Source: CAIWHR01 sp963809965
GTDB lineage: Bacteria; Pseudomonadota; Gammaproteobacteria; Burkholderiales; Casimicrobiaceae
Assembly: GCA_963809965.1 (NCBI GenBank)
Contig: CAWELU010000011.1
Coordinates: 29,094 to 93,093 of the forward strand
DNA length: 64,000 nt
Reading direction: 5' to 3'
Shown here: in pieces, positions 21,760 to 31,305 of the stretch
Layout of the letters: each line of letters begins with the position of its first letter
Numbering within the stretch: position 1 is the first letter of the stretch
Translations under genes and position numbers: made by a program
The notes under the pieces: generated by a model
The model's input: only the letters and a program-made list of their open reading frames with translations
Told to the model about the DNA's origin: nothing
Databases searched by the model: none

Positions 21760-22570
21760 ACGCGCGGGCCCGGCGCCACGGTCGCAGTTTGCCGGTGCGA
21801 CGCGCCAACCAAGGCGGCGCCGCGGCCCGCCTCCCCCGCTCGGCGTGCAGTGTGCCCTGTTCCTCGACATCGACGGCACGCTGCTCGAGCTCGCGCCGAC
21901 GCCCGACCGTGTCCGCGTAGATGCCGGTATCGCCAGCTTGCTGCCGGCTCTCGCGCAACGACTTGGCGGCGCGGTTGCACTCATTACTGGGCGCGCAATG
22001 GCGGATGCCGACCGCCTTTTTGCAGGGCTCTCGCTCCCTATCGCGGGCCAACATGGGCTGGAGCGGCGCGCCGCGGACGGATCGATGCACGTCCATCGAC
22101 CGTCCTTGCCGGGGTTGCAGCCGCTTCGTCGCGAGCTGGCCCGGTTCGCGGCGCGGCACGATGGTCTGTTGTTCGAGGACAAGGGCTCGACGCTCGCATT
22201 GCACTACCGCCGCGTCCCGCGCCTGGCATCGCATGTCCACCGGACATTACGGGCGCAACTGGCGTTGGCCGCAACCGGGACCGCGTGGCGGTTGCAGTCG
22301 GGCAAGGGGGTTCTCGAGCTCAAGCCGCGTGGCCGCGACAAGGGGACCGCGATTCTCGAATACATGACGGAAGCCCCGTTTGCGGGCCGATTGCCGGTAT
22401 TCGTCGGCGACGATCGATCTGACGAGCATGGCTTCGCGGTCGTTACGCGCACGGGAGGCTGGGCCGTAAAGGTCGGGCACGGCCGGACGAATGCGCATTA
22501 CCGTCTACCGGATGTCGCCGGCGTGCGCCGCTGGCTCGCGGCATTGGCCACGGCGGATTTGTCGACATGA
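21752..22570 (+). CDS. otsB: Trehalose-6-phosphate phosphatase
   Basis: This 272-residue HAD phosphatase has motif I 'ALFLDIDGTLLEL' (about residues 35-47), 'GAVALITGRAMADADRLFAG', 'PIAGQHGLERR' and the metal-binding 'PVFVGDDRSDEHGF' near the C-terminus. It removes phosphate from trehalose-6-phosphate to give free trehalose, which TreS can pass on to the GlgE route. The ATG at 21752 overlaps the last codons of otsA by 8 bases, so synthesis of the two enzymes is coupled. About 30 residues rich in arginine and proline precede the HAD fold; a later start is possible but no better ribosome site is seen. Confidence 0.92.
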   Translation: MAERAGPAPRSQFAGATRQPRRRRGPPPPLGVQCALFLDIDGTLLELAPTPDRVRVDAGIASLLPALAQRLGGAVALITGRAMADADRLFAGLSLPIAGQHGLERRAADGSMHVHRPSLPGLQPLRRELARFAARHDGLLFEDKGSTLALHYRRVPRLASHVHRTLRAQLALAATGTAWRLQSGKGVLELKPRGRDKGTAILEYMTEAPFAGRLPVFVGDDRSDEHGFAVVTRTGGWAVKVGHGRTNAHYRLPDVAGVRRWLAALATADLST

Positions 22571-22657
22571 CGGAGCGCGCCTCGTGCGTAGCCTGGATCT
22601 CGCAGTCGTCGGCAACGGCGCCATCACTCCCGTGGGACTCGGCCGTCTGAACCGGAG

Positions 22658-23536
22658 TCAGGAATGCGGCGCCTGGGATTCGTTCGGCTCGACGTGGATC
22701 GTGACCTCGGCCTTCGGCAGATGCGCGGTGAGCGCTTCTTCGATGCGGTCGCACAGCGCATGCGATTCGGAGACGCTCATCGAGCCGGGGACGAGCAGGT
22801 GCAGCTCGAGAAAGCGCCGCGTTCCGCTCTTGCGCGTGCGCAGCGCGTGAAAGCTCGCCTGAACGGGTAGCTCGGCTGCGATCAGCGCTTCGGCCTTGCC
22901 AACCTCGTTCGGCGGCAGTGCCGCATCCATCAGGCCGTCAGCGGAGCGTCGCAGCAGCGCCACCCCGGTCACGATGATGTGAACGCCAACCGCGATCGCC
23001 ATCAGCGGGTCGAGGATGGTCCATTGCGGCATCGCCGTCACGATCAGCAGCCCGGCGATGATCCCGACCGAGGTCCATACGTCGGTCATGAGATGCTTCG
23101 CGTCCGCCTCGATCGTGATGCTGTCGTGCTGGCGCGCGACTTTCAGCATGATGCGCGCGGTCGCGAAATTCATCGCGCCCGCGAGAAACGCGACCAGGAT
23201 GCCAGGACCGAGGCGCATGAGCGGTTGTGGCTCGATCAACCGCTGTCCCGCCGACCAGATGATCGACACCGCCGCCACGAGGATAAGCGCGCCTTCGACG
23301 CCGCTCGAGAAATACTCGGCCTTGTCGTGCCCGTACCGGTGCCGGTCGTCGGCCGGTTGCTCGGCCACCATCAGCGCGCCGAGCGCGACCAATCCCGCCG
23401 CCAGGTTGACCAGCGATTCGAGTGCATCCGACCACAGGCTCACCGAGCCCGTCAGGAAATACGCGCCGAACTTGAGCACGATCGTCGCGAGTGAGGTCGC
23501 GATCGACAGCATCGCCATCCGGCGCACGGCCCACAT
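22658..23536 (-). CDS. Cation diffusion facilitator (FieF-like)
   Basis: This CDF metal exporter of 292 residues starts at the ATG at 23536, which has GGGGGA 6 bases upstream; a GTG six codons earlier is less likely. Six membrane helices are visible. The zinc-site aspartates occur in 'SVSLWSDALESLVNL', a His-rich loop follows ('DDRHRYGHDKAEYFSS'), and the second site is in 'EADAKHLMTDVWTSVG'. A cytoplasmic ferredoxin-like domain closes the protein ('RFLELHLLVPGSMSVSESHALCDRIEEAL'). It exports divalent metal (Fe, Zn, Co or Ni) in exchange for protons. The gene stands alone between otsB and the DsbA-family gene. Confidence 0.9.
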   Translation of the reverse strand: MWAVRRMAMLSIATSLATIVLKFGAYFLTGSVSLWSDALESLVNLAAGLVALGALMVAEQPADDRHRYGHDKAEYFSSGVEGALILVAAVSIIWSAGQRLIEPQPLMRLGPGILVAFLAGAMNFATARIMLKVARQHDSITIEADAKHLMTDVWTSVGIIAGLLIVTAMPQWTILDPLMAIAVGVHIIVTGVALLRRSADGLMDAALPPNEVGKAEALIAAELPVQASFHALRTRKSGTRRFLELHLLVPGSMSVSESHALCDRIEEALTAHLPKAEVTIHVEPNESQAPHS

Positions 23537-23603
23537 TGCATCCCCCCGAACCACCCCGACGGCCGATCATCGCGCGCGCCTGCCCCGCGCGGGTTGAGGC
23601 CGA

Positions 23604-24308
23604 TCAAGCCCGAATGACTTCCAGCGACTGCAGCATCGCGTCGAGGAGCACTTGCGGCTCCTGAGCGCCCTCGACCGCGACCTTTCCATCGAAGATGAAG
23701 AACGGTACGCCGTCGACTCCCAATTCCCGTACACGTCGGTCCATGGCCGCGATTTGCGCCGCACCATGCGCCGATTCGAGCATCGAACCAGCGGCTTCGT
23801 GCTCGAGCCCGGCTTCGCCGACGATGCCGGCGAGAACGGCGCGATCGCCGACGTTGCGCCCCTCGAGGAAGAAGGCGCGGAACAGGCGCTCGACAACATC
23901 CTCGGCATTGCCGAGCGCCTGGGCCCAGGAGATGAGCCGATGCGCGTCGAGCGTGTTCGGTTGCACGGCGATCCGGTCGAACGCGAACTCGATGCCGATC
24001 GCGTCGCCGATGCTGCCGATGCGCTCGCGGACAAGCTCGATCCGTTCGGCGCCGCCGAATTTCGCTTCCAGGTACGCACGGCGATCCATGCCCTCGCGTG
24101 GCAGGTCCGGGTTCAACTGGAACGGATGCCAGCTCACCATCGGGACGACATCCGGCCGGCGTTGTGCGAGCAGCGCGAGCGCCGCGCCAAGCCGCCGCCG
24201 ACCGATGAAGCACCACGGGCAGACGACGTCGGAGATGACGTCGATCGTCAGCTTGCGTTCATTGGGGGCGGCGTTCACGGGGAGCTGCGGTATTGCCGGG
24301 GCTGTCAT
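23604..24308 (-). CDS. DsbA-family oxidoreductase, FrnE-like
   Basis: This cytoplasmic thioredoxin-fold protein of 234 residues has no signal peptide. The active-site motif is CPWC ('VISDVVCPWCFIGRRRL', about residues 28-34), the insertion is helical ('HPFQLNPDLPREGMDRRAYL') and the cis-proline loop is 'VDGVPFFIFDGKVAVEGAQ'. Proteins of this group (FrnE/2-hydroxychromene isomerase-like) act as disulfide isomerases in oxidative or metal stress. The start is the ATG at 24308; the frame is open further upstream, but that part has no family similarity and covers the repeat cluster. Confidence 0.88.
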   Translation of the reverse strand: MTAPAIPQLPVNAAPNERKLTIDVISDVVCPWCFIGRRRLGAALALLAQRRPDVVPMVSWHPFQLNPDLPREGMDRRAYLEAKFGGAERIELVRERIGSIGDAIGIEFAFDRIAVQPNTLDAHRLISWAQALGNAEDVVERLFRAFFLEGRNVGDRAVLAGIVGEAGLEHEAAGSMLESAHGAAQIAAMDRRVRELGVDGVPFFIFDGKVAVEGAQEPQVLLDAMLQSLEVIRA

Positions 24309-24430
24309 TATGCCCTGCACCGACGATCCGCCACGATGAAGCTGCGGCCCGTCATCGCGCTGGAGTTGCGCCATCTCGACGCGCGATAATGAGACCGGCG
24401 GGCGGTCGAGCTTGTTGTGGCAGACGAAGA

Positions 24431-24651
24431 GCGCAGGCAGCCGAACGTTGCGGCGGGCGCAAGGCGGGGGCGTCCGATTGTTGCTGTCGGCGCCAGGCGC
24501 AAGGCGAAGGCGGGCGAATGTTGCCGCCGGCGTCGTCGGCGGGTGGCGTTTTGTGCGGGCCGTCTTGTGTTGACGGGCCGCCGAAACGCCGGGCACCCGC
24601 TCGACGCCACGGTTGGCGGCTCCCATTCGCCCGCCTTCACCTTGCGCCGGC
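24431..24651. repeat. Cluster of ~37-bp direct repeats ending in a long imperfect inverted repeat
   Basis: Between frnE and earP there are about three degenerate direct copies (about 24431-24456, 24457-24493, 24497-24533) sharing the pattern GCGCAAGGCGNNGGCG...GATTGTTGC or GAATGTTGC. The third copy is also the left arm of an inverted repeat. GCGCAAGGCGAAGGCGGGCG (24498-24517) is mirrored by CGCCCGCCTTCACCTTGCGC around 24628-24647, and complementarity continues inward with interruptions to about 24575. The region could fold into one long hairpin. No coding frame explains it. It resembles a MITE-like or BIME-like element just upstream of earP. Confidence 0.65.
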
Positions 24652-24707
24652 AGCATCAAGTCAAACCACGTCAACACCGAGCGATCAACTCGCAACAGAC
24701 AAGCATC

Positions 24708-25863
24708 ATGTCCGCTCCCGCTCGCTGGGACATCTTCTGCAAGGTCGTCGACAATTTCGGCGACGCAGGCGTTGCGTGGCGGCTCGCGCGTCAGCTTGCA
24801 GCCGAGCACGCGCTGGACGTGACGCTGTGGCTCGACGACCTGGCGGCGCTCGCACGAATGGCGCCCGGCGTTGATTCTGCGCGCGATGCACAGAAGACAA
24901 CGGGCGTCACGCTGCGCCGTTGGCGCGAGCCTTTCCCCGACGTCCCGCCTGCCGATGTCGTCATCGAGGCCTTCGGTTGTGCACTTCCGGAGGGTTATCT
25001 GGAGGCGATGGACACGCGTGGCGCGCCTGCCGGTATGGATCCTCCTCGAATACCTGAGCGCGGAAGCGTGGGTCGAAGGCTCGCACGACGTCGCCTCGCC
25101 CCATCCGACGCTGGCGCTTGACCGCCGTTTCTTCTTTCCGGGATTCACGGCGCGAACCGGGGGCCTCCTGCGTGAGCGCGGCGTTCTCGACGCGCGCGAC
25201 GCGTTCCGCCGCAACACTGCCGCACAGTGCGAGCACTGGTCGTCACTGGGTGTTCCGCCACCTGCAGACGGCGAGATGCGGATTTCGCTGTTCTGCTACC
25301 CAAACGCTGCGCTGCCCTCCATGCTCGACGCGTGGGCCGACGGCGAGTCTCCGGTCAGTTGCCTGGTGCCGGAGGGGGTCGCCGCGGGAGCACTCGATGC
25401 CTGGACGCGCGGCAACGTGCCGCATCCGAAACACCCGTTCCGGTGCGGCCGACTCTCGCTGCACGCGATCCCGTTCGTTGCCCAGGATGCCTACGATCGC
25501 CTGCTGTGGAGCTGCGATGTCAACTTCGTCCGCGGCGAGGACTCGTTCGTCCGTGCGCAATGGGCGGGTCGAGCCTTCGCTTGGCACATCTACCCGCAGG
25601 CGGAGGGCGCGCACTGGCGCAAGCTCGACGCGTTCCTCGACCGCTATGCGGCGGGGCTCGATTCGGCCAGCGAAGGCGCCGTGCGCCGCTTCTGGCGCGC
25701 GTGGAACGGCGCCCCGGATGCCGGAGCAATTACGGACGCCTGGCTGGAATTCGCGGCGGCCCGCCCCCATCTCGAGCGCCATGGCGATGCCTGGGCGGCG
25801 AAGCTCGCAGCGCTGCCCGATCTCGCTTCTGGTCTGGTCAAAGCGGCCCGCGGTCGGGTATAA
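24708..25863 (+). CDS. earP: EarP: EF-P arginine-32 rhamnosyltransferase (frameshifted)
   Basis: EarP attaches rhamnose from dTDP-rhamnose to Arg32 of elongation factor P. The N-terminal lobe has 'DIFCKVVDNFGDAGVAWRLA', and the second lobe has 'LLEYLSAEAWVE', 'RRFFFPGF' and the nucleotide-site signature 'LLWSCDVNFVRGEDSFVRAQ' with 'FAWHIYPQ'. A frame change near 25017 (after 'YLEAMDTR') moves from 'GAPAGMDPP' to 'VARLPVWILLEYLS'. Removing one base gives 384 residues, the usual length. It is followed directly by efp, as is normal in betaproteobacteria that use this modification. Confidence 0.93.
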
Positions 25864-25864
25864 T
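25835..25864 (+). promoter_or_regulatory. Candidate efp promoter inside the end of earP
   Basis: TGGTCA (25835-25840) and a perfect TATAAT (25859-25864) are separated by 18 bases. The -10 overlaps the earP stop codon, 55 bases before the efp start, which would let efp be expressed independently of earP. Confidence 0.5.
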
Positions 25865-25918
25865 GAAAAGTTTAGCGAATCAAACCCTTACCTCCTATAC
25901 GCAAACTCAGGTGCACCG

Positions 25919-26474
25919 ATGAAAATCGCCCAGGAAATCCGCGCCGGCAACGTGATCATGATCGGGAAGGATCCGATGGTGGTCCAGAAGGCCGAGTTCA
26001 ACAAATCCGGACGCAATGCGTCCGTCGTCAAGATGAAGCTGCGCAACCTCCTCTCGGGCTCCGGCACCGAGACCGTCTACCGCGCGGACGAGAAGTTCGA
26101 CGTCGTCCAGCTCGAGCGCAAGGAGGTCAGCTACTCGTACTTCGCCGACCCGCATGTACGTCTTCATGGACGACGAATACAACCAGTACGAGGTCGAGAA
26201 GGAGAACATGGGCGACGCGCTCAATTACCTCGAGGACGGGCTCGCCTGCGAGCTCACGTTCTACGACGGCAAGGCGATCTCGGTCGAGCTGCCCACGTCG
26301 GTCGTGCGCGAAGTGACCTACACCGAGCCCGCGGTCAAGGGTGATACTTCCGGCAAGGTGTTGAAGCCCGCGAAGCTCGGCACCGGCTTCCTCGTTCAGG
26401 TTCCGCTGTTCGTCACCACCGGCGACAGGATCGAGGTCGACACGCGTACCGGCGAGTACCGCCGCCGCGTCTGA
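25919..26474 (+). CDS. efp: Translation elongation factor P with Arg32 (frameshifted)
   Basis: EF-P relieves ribosome stalling at polyproline stretches. The N-terminal KOW-like domain starts 'MKIAQEIRAGNVIMIGKDP', and the acceptor loop 'FNKSGRNASVVKMK' places arginine exactly at position 32, the residue modified by EarP encoded immediately upstream. The frame changes near 26148, where an extra C separates 'SYSYFADP' from 'MYVFMDDEYNQYEVEKEN'; removing it gives the standard 184 residues. EF-P is highly conserved and a truncated copy would be useless, so this shift is strong evidence that such shifts in this window are sequence errors. Confidence 0.95.
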
Positions 26475-26501
26475 AGCCAAGCGCTGTCCGCGCGAATCGC
26501 G

Positions 26502-26529
26502 AAAGGGCCCCGACCGGGGCCCTTTTGTT
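26502..26529 (+). terminator. Intrinsic terminator after efp
   Basis: The stem AAAGGGCCCC / GGGGCCCTTT with a GACC-region loop is followed by TGTTT, 27 bases after the efp stop. Confidence 0.85.
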
Positions 26530-26865
26530 TGGGATTCGCGGTTCGACCCACGAACTTCGCGCGGGGCGCCCGTTCCAACGGAGCAGACTTGCCGATGAAC
26601 TCCGGAGGCGTCGATCTTCGTGCGGACCTTGTGGGCGAGCCCTCGACTTTCGCTGCGCGTCGTTTCCGAGGCACGGATGTTGCGATGCGTTTCGGCGTCG
26701 CGCGGCCGCAACGGATCCGCGGCCAATCCGAGCGAGCGAACCATTTGAAAGCAAAGGACCCGGGCCAATCGCGACGGGCGTCGATCGCGGCGCGCGGGAA
26801 CACTGCCCGCACCAACATGCGACGCCGCGCCCCACAATGAAGCGTTTCTCCCAGGAGGGTCGACG
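26530..26865. other. Intergenic stretch with no recognised feature
   Basis: Frames here are arginine-rich and match no family I know on either strand. The only clear signal is an AGGAGG-like ribosome site (CCAGGAGGG) at its right end, serving the next gene. Confidence 0.5.
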
Positions 26866-27222
26866 ATGCTTTCGCTCGATGAATGTATCGGCATGTCCGA
26901 TCTGACGGAGGACGAAATCGCGGTCATCGCCGAGCATGAACGCGTGCCGCCGATCGTCGCGGCGGGACTCGGACATCATCTGCTCGAGACCCCCAAGGGC
27001 GTCTTCAAGTTGCGCTGCTTCATCAGCGACCTGCTGGCGCAGGCCAAGCTCGCCGGCAATCGCGACAAGGCCAAACACCTCGACCGCGTGCTTGACCGCT
27101 TCAATCGCGAACATCCGGTACCACCGGTCCTCACACCCCCGCGGTCCAAGCGTATCGCCGGTTTTGGCTTTCGACGCAAACGACGCCTGGCCCACTCGCA
27201 TGGCGGGCCCGCGCGAGCATAG
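26866..27222 (+). CDS. Conserved small hypothetical protein, 118 residues
   Basis: The ATG is preceded by CAGGAGGG at good spacing. The N-terminal 90 residues have a natural, mostly helical composition: 'SLDECIGMSDLTEDEIAVIA', 'VPPIVAAGLGHHLLETPKGV', 'LRCFISDLLAQAKLAGNRDK', 'LDRVLDRFNREHPVPP'. The C-terminus becomes basic ('GFRRKRRLAHSHGG'). There is no signal peptide or membrane helix. I recall similar unnamed proteins in betaproteobacteria but know no function. It stands alone. Confidence 0.6.
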   Translation: MLSLDECIGMSDLTEDEIAVIAEHERVPPIVAAGLGHHLLETPKGVFKLRCFISDLLAQAKLAGNRDKAKHLDRVLDRFNREHPVPPVLTPPRSKRIAGFGFRRKRRLAHSHGGPARA

Positions 27223-27835
27223 CTGCGGAACTGGCGTCGGCTGCTCCGGGGCGGCGCGATCAAAGGTGCGCGACGGCGAGTGCAATGCGAGGTACGCTGC
27301 GGGAAACGGCTTCGCCGACGGCGTCGGTTCGGGCGGTCGATCCGGATCGTGCGACCGGCTGTCGAATCGGGCGGGGAGCACGAACGACCGTCCCGCCGCG
27401 AGCAACACGATTCGCGTCTCGCGATCTAGCGCTCGTCCCGCGCGGTCCGTCGCGGAGACTCCCCAGGATCGCTGAAGTCGTCGTCACGACGGTTGAATCG
27501 TGGCGAATGCGCCCGCTATCTGCCCGGTCGGAACTGCGCCCAGGCTCGCTACGAGCCGGCAATCGTCGGACGCATTCGCGATCGGCGCCGGACATCTGGG
27601 CACGCTGCGCCTCGATCGCCGAGCATCCGCCGTGCGGCGTGTTCGCGGAAGTCGCCCTTCCACAGCTAGGCTCGCAAGTCTAAGCACGAGACTCCGCCCT
27701 CGGAGCATCCGGCGAGGACAGGCCACCCGTCGTTGAGCCGCATGTCGCATACGGATCGATTGGCCGGCCACGCGATCCGCGGCACGACCGTGCGGCGGAT
27801 GGAAAATCGGTTAGCCTAGCCACACGAGAACCCCG
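27223..27835. other. 613-base gap with no recognised feature
   Basis: Six-frame reading gives only arginine/serine-rich frames that look like GC-rich noise. A small inverted repeat (CGTCGTCACGACG) occurs near 27480. No RNA gene, promoter or mobile-element end is recognisable. A decayed gene cannot be excluded. Confidence 0.4.
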
Positions 27836-28792
27836 ATGCGAAGATCACCCGGCTATCGACGCGAGATTGCAGTGAAGCCCAGCATGCGGAGCCGTGCGCT
27901 CAACGCCGTGCTCCGGTTGACGATGGGCAAGCCGCTGGCGCACGACGCCGACGTCGTGGCCCTGCGGCGCCGCTACGAGAAGCTCGACGCGCGGCGATTC
28001 CGGGTCGACCCGAAGGCCGAGCGCACCCCGGCCGAGTGCGGCGGCGTCCCGGGGGAATGGCTCTGGGTGCCGGAATCACGGGCGGAGCGCACGGTGCTCT
28101 ACCTGCACGGTGGCTCGTTCGCGTTCCGCTTTCCCAATGCGCACGCAGCGTTCGCCGCGCGTCTTTGCCGGCGCCTGCATGCCCATGCGTTCGTTCCCGA
28201 CTACCGTCTCGCGCCCGAGCATCCGTTTCCCGCGGCGCCCGACGATTGCTACGCCGCCTACCGCGGTTTGCTGGCACAGGGACTCGACCCTTGCAATATC
28301 GTGCTGGCGGGCGATTCGGCGGGCGGCACGCTGGCGCTGGTCACGCTGCACCGCGCGCGGGTCGCAGGCGAGCCGATGCCTTCCTGTGCCGTGCTTCTCT
28401 CGCCGGCCGTCGACTGCACGTTCCGCAGCCCCAGCATGGTCGCCTACGATGGGCGCGACCCGATGCTCCGCCTGGCGAGCCTGATCGTGCTGCGCCAGCA
28501 TTACGTTCCCTCGCCGCACGACTACACGAATCCCGAAGTCTCGCCGCTGTTCGCGGATTTCGGGGGCTTTCCGCCGCTGTTCTTCCAGGCTGGCAGCACG
28601 GAACTGCTGCGCGACGAGGCGACGCGCGCCGCCGACAAGGCCTTCGATGCCGGTGTCGACGTCGAACTGGAGCTGTGGCCGGGGGCCGCCCACGTATTCC
28701 AGATCGCGGAATTTCTCCCCGAGGCGGCACAAGCGCTAAGCCACATCGTGCGGTTCGTGCGAATCCGGACCGGCTGGCCGGACATCGAGTAG
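27836..28792 (+). CDS. Alpha/beta hydrolase, hormone-sensitive-lipase family
   Basis: This protein of up to 318 residues has the HSL oxyanion motif 'LYLHGGSFAFRFPNAH', the nucleophile motif 'VLAGDSAGGTLAL', and the catalytic Asp and His in 'PLFFQAGSTELLRDEATR' and 'ELWPGAAHVFQ'. It is likely a cytoplasmic esterase or lipase acting on short acyl esters. The start is uncertain: ATG 27836 gives the longest form, while GTG 27872 or ATG 27884 ('MRSRALNAVLRLTMGKPL') matches relatives better. It is complete and undamaged. It is not obviously part of an operon with the cytochrome genes 180 bases downstream. Confidence 0.88.
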   Translation: MRRSPGYRREIAVKPSMRSRALNAVLRLTMGKPLAHDADVVALRRRYEKLDARRFRVDPKAERTPAECGGVPGEWLWVPESRAERTVLYLHGGSFAFRFPNAHAAFAARLCRRLHAHAFVPDYRLAPEHPFPAAPDDCYAAYRGLLAQGLDPCNIVLAGDSAGGTLALVTLHRARVAGEPMPSCAVLLSPAVDCTFRSPSMVAYDGRDPMLRLASLIVLRQHYVPSPHDYTNPEVSPLFADFGGFPPLFFQAGSTELLRDEATRAADKAFDAGVDVELELWPGAAHVFQIAEFLPEAAQALSHIVRFVRIRTGWPDIE

Positions 28793-28830
28793 CAATGGCG
28801 AGCGCCCTTGCCGCCGGCACGGGGCGCCCC

Positions 28831-28844
28831 TTGACGCAGGTCAA
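28831..28844 (+). promoter_or_regulatory. FNR/CRP-type site upstream of the multiheme cytochrome cluster
   Basis: TTGACGCAGGTCAA has the exact TTGA-N6-TCAA core of FNR-family operators. It lies about 130 bases before the cytochrome start, in a 180-base gap. Just downstream (28885-28912) is a degenerate match to the dispersed repeat at 2148-2236. The site suggests oxygen- or nitrogen-oxide-responsive control. Confidence 0.45.
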
Positions 28845-28973
28845 GACCGGGCCGCCTCGCCGATGCCAACATTGCGGCGGTCGGGCAGACCGTCCCTCCT
28901 TCGGGGGTGGCAACGATCCGTGGCGGACAAGCGCCCGGGTCATCCGATCGACACGACATCGGAGCGTAATCTC

Positions 28974-30249
28974 TTGCGTACACCGCAGGGTCGGCGGGTC
29001 GGTCCCGCCAGGACAATTCGGGCGATCTGCACGTTCCTGTGCATAGGCTTTGTCGGTGCGGCAATCGCCAAGCCTGCCGCTGCGCCAGCGCCACCGCCGA
29101 ATCCGAACGAGACCTGTCTCCTGTGTCACGCCGCTGCGGACGCCAAGGGCGCGAGCGGCAAATCGATCGCGGTCGATGGCGGCAAGTTCGCGACGTCCGT
29201 GCACGGGGAGCTCAAGCTCAATTGCACCGATTGCCACGCGGACGTGTCGGCCGACAAGATTCCGCACGCCGAGAAGCTGAAGCCGGTCAACTGCGCGACG
29301 TGCCACGACAAGGCGGCGGGCGAATATGCGGGAACGGTGCACGGTCTCGCGCGCAAGGGCGGCAACGTGGTCGCCGCCGCGTGCGCGGATTGCCACGGCT
29401 CCCACGACATCAAGCGAGTGAAGGACGTCGACGCCCGGACCAACCACGCCAACGTCGAGGCCACCTGCTCGAAATGCCACGGCGACGACGCGGTCGTGGC
29501 GAAAGGGAAGCTCCCGGGCGGCAACATCGGGAGCAAGTTCCACGACAGCATTCACGGCAAGGCGCTGAAAGGGGCGGCCCAGGGGTCCGCGCCCACGTGC
29601 ACCAACTGCCACGGCGCGCACAACATCCGGCCGAAGTCCGACGCGAGGAGCAACGTTTCGCGCGCGCGCATTCCCGACACCTGCGGCAGCTGCCACAAGC
29701 CGGAGCGCGGTCGCGTTCATGAAGGGGATGCACGGCAAGCTGCGGCAGGAGGGCATCCTCGCCGCGCCCGGATGCACGGACTGCCACAGCGCGCACGGGA
29801 TCCAGCAGCACGACAAGCCGACCTTCCAGACCGAGGTGATCAAGGAATGCGGCAACTGCCACACCGACTACCTGTCGACCTACCGCGACACGTTCCACGG
29901 CCAGGTGACGGCGCTCGGCTATGCGCGGATGGCGACCTGCGCGTCATGCCACGGCGCGCACGAGGTGCTGCCCGCGTCGAATCCGGCGTCGACGGTCTCG
30001 GCGCAGAATCGCCTCGCGACCTGCCAGAAGTGCCATGCCGGCGCCAGCGCGAACTTCGCGAGCTTCGATCCGCACGCGAACCGGCACGACAAGGCGCGCA
30101 GTCCGCTCTACTACTACTCCGCGCTGTTCATGGAATTCCTGCTCTTCGGCGTGTTCGCGTTCTTCGGCATCCACACGGTGTTCTGGCTCTACCGCGAGCT
30201 GCGCGTCAAGTTCGGCGGCGAGCGACAAGCGGCGACGGCGGGGCATTGA
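28974..30249 (+). CDS. Membrane-anchored 11-heme cytochrome c (frameshifted)
   Basis: After a signal sequence ('AICTFLCIGFVGAAIAKPAA') the protein has eleven CXXCH motifs: CLLCH, CTDCH, CATCH, CADCH, CSKCH, CTNCH, CGSCH, then after a frame change CTDCH, CGNCH, CASCH and CQKCH. It ends with a membrane helix ('LFMEFLLFGVFAFFGIHTVF') and a short cytoplasmic tail. The shift near 29705 joins 'CGSCHKPER' to the frame starting at 'MKGMHGKLRQEG'. The start is uncertain: TTG 28974 follows a GGAG, and GTG 28920 is also possible. It is predicted to be a periplasmic electron carrier. The stop overlaps the cytochrome b start, implying one complex. Confidence 0.82.
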
Positions 30250-31132
30250 TGGCGATTGCTACGGGTAATCCGGCCGCCACCGCGGCTGGCATCGGCGGCC
30301 GGGACCGCAGGCGTCGCGCAACGCTACTACCGTCGCTTCACGCCGCTGGAGCGCATCATGCACGCGTTCCTGATGCTGACGTTCGTCGGCTGCGCGCTCT
30401 CCGGCCTGCCGCTGCTCTACGCGGACAAGCCGTGGGCGGCCACGCTCGCGCGGATGCTCGGCGGCTTCGAGGGCGCGGGCCTGATCCACCGCATCTGCGC
30501 ATTCGTGATGATCATCGTGTTCGTGAGCCACGTCGCTGCATGGTGTTCTACAGGGCGATCGCGGGCGGGCAGCCTGATGCGGATCCTGTGGGGCCCCGAC
30601 TCGATGGTGCCGCAGCCGCAGGACATCATCGACATCTGGCGCAACTTCAAGTGGTTCGTCGGCCGCGGGCCGCAGCCCGCAGTTCGACCGCTGGACCTAT
30701 TGGGAGAAGTTCGACTACTGGGCGGTGTTCTGGGGGATGTTCATCATCGGCGGCTCCGGGCTCCTGCTCTGGTTCCCGGTGTTCTTCTCGAAGTTCCTGC
30801 CGGGCTGGATGTTCAACATCGCGGCGCTGGTGCACGGCGAGGAGGCGTTGCTCGCCGTCGGCTTCATCTTCACGTTCCACTTCTTCAACGGCCACGTGCG
30901 GCCCGCGAAGTTCCCGATGGACGTCGTGATCTTCACCGGCCGCATTCCCGAGCACGAGCTCAAGGAAGAGCGCGCCCTCGAGTACGAACGCATGGCGCGG
31001 GAGGGACGTCTCGCCGCTTGGGAGACGACGCCGCCGACCGCCGAGTCGACCTGGTTCGGCTGGATCGTCGGCGGCACTGCGCTGACACTCGGGATCGTCG
31101 CGATCGTCTTGATCGTTTACAGCCTGTTCTAG
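30249..31132 (+). CDS. Membrane cytochrome b subunit (b561/FdnI-like), several frameshifts
   Basis: This quinone-interacting cytochrome b of about 293 residues after correction resembles the gamma subunits of formate dehydrogenase or thiosulfate reductase. Helices carrying histidines are seen in 'RFTPLERIMHAFLMLTFVGC', 'FVMIIVFVSHVAA', 'FWGMFIIGGSGLLLWFPVFF' and 'HGEEALLAVGFIFTFHFFNG'. The frame changes near 30300, around 30535-30565 and near 30680 ('FVGRGPQP' to 'QFDRWTYWEKFDYWAVFWG'). It starts at an ATGA overlap with the 11-heme cytochrome. It probably moves electrons between the quinone pool and the multiheme chain. Confidence 0.78.
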
Positions 31133-31305
31133 TTATACTCACGCCAGCCGTGTAGGCGCGCGGGCGCATCGCTGGTGCGCCGGTGTGCTGCCGGACGGGC
31201 GTGCGGAGCGGCGGCAGGTTTCGTCACGGGCAGCAGCCGAGCATCGAAATGCCGCCACGGCGGGTTGGCGGCGCAGGACAAAAACAGAGCAAACGGGGGT
31301 CGACG

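Noticed and set aside
24431..24651. CRISPR array
   Set aside because: Only about three degenerate units, no unique spacers of constant length, one unit inverted, and no cas genes nearby.
25919..26474. efp as a pseudogene
   Set aside because: Both halves are perfectly conserved and removal of one C restores the exact family length; loss of EF-P beside an intact-looking earP is implausible.
27223..27835. Hidden gene in the 613-base gap
   Set aside because: All frames on both strands are arginine/serine-rich without recognisable motifs or ribosome sites; nothing could be supported.
28270..28300. Sigma-54 promoter (TGGCAC ... TTGCA)
   Set aside because: The spacing between the GG and GC elements is too long and the site lies inside the hydrolase gene.
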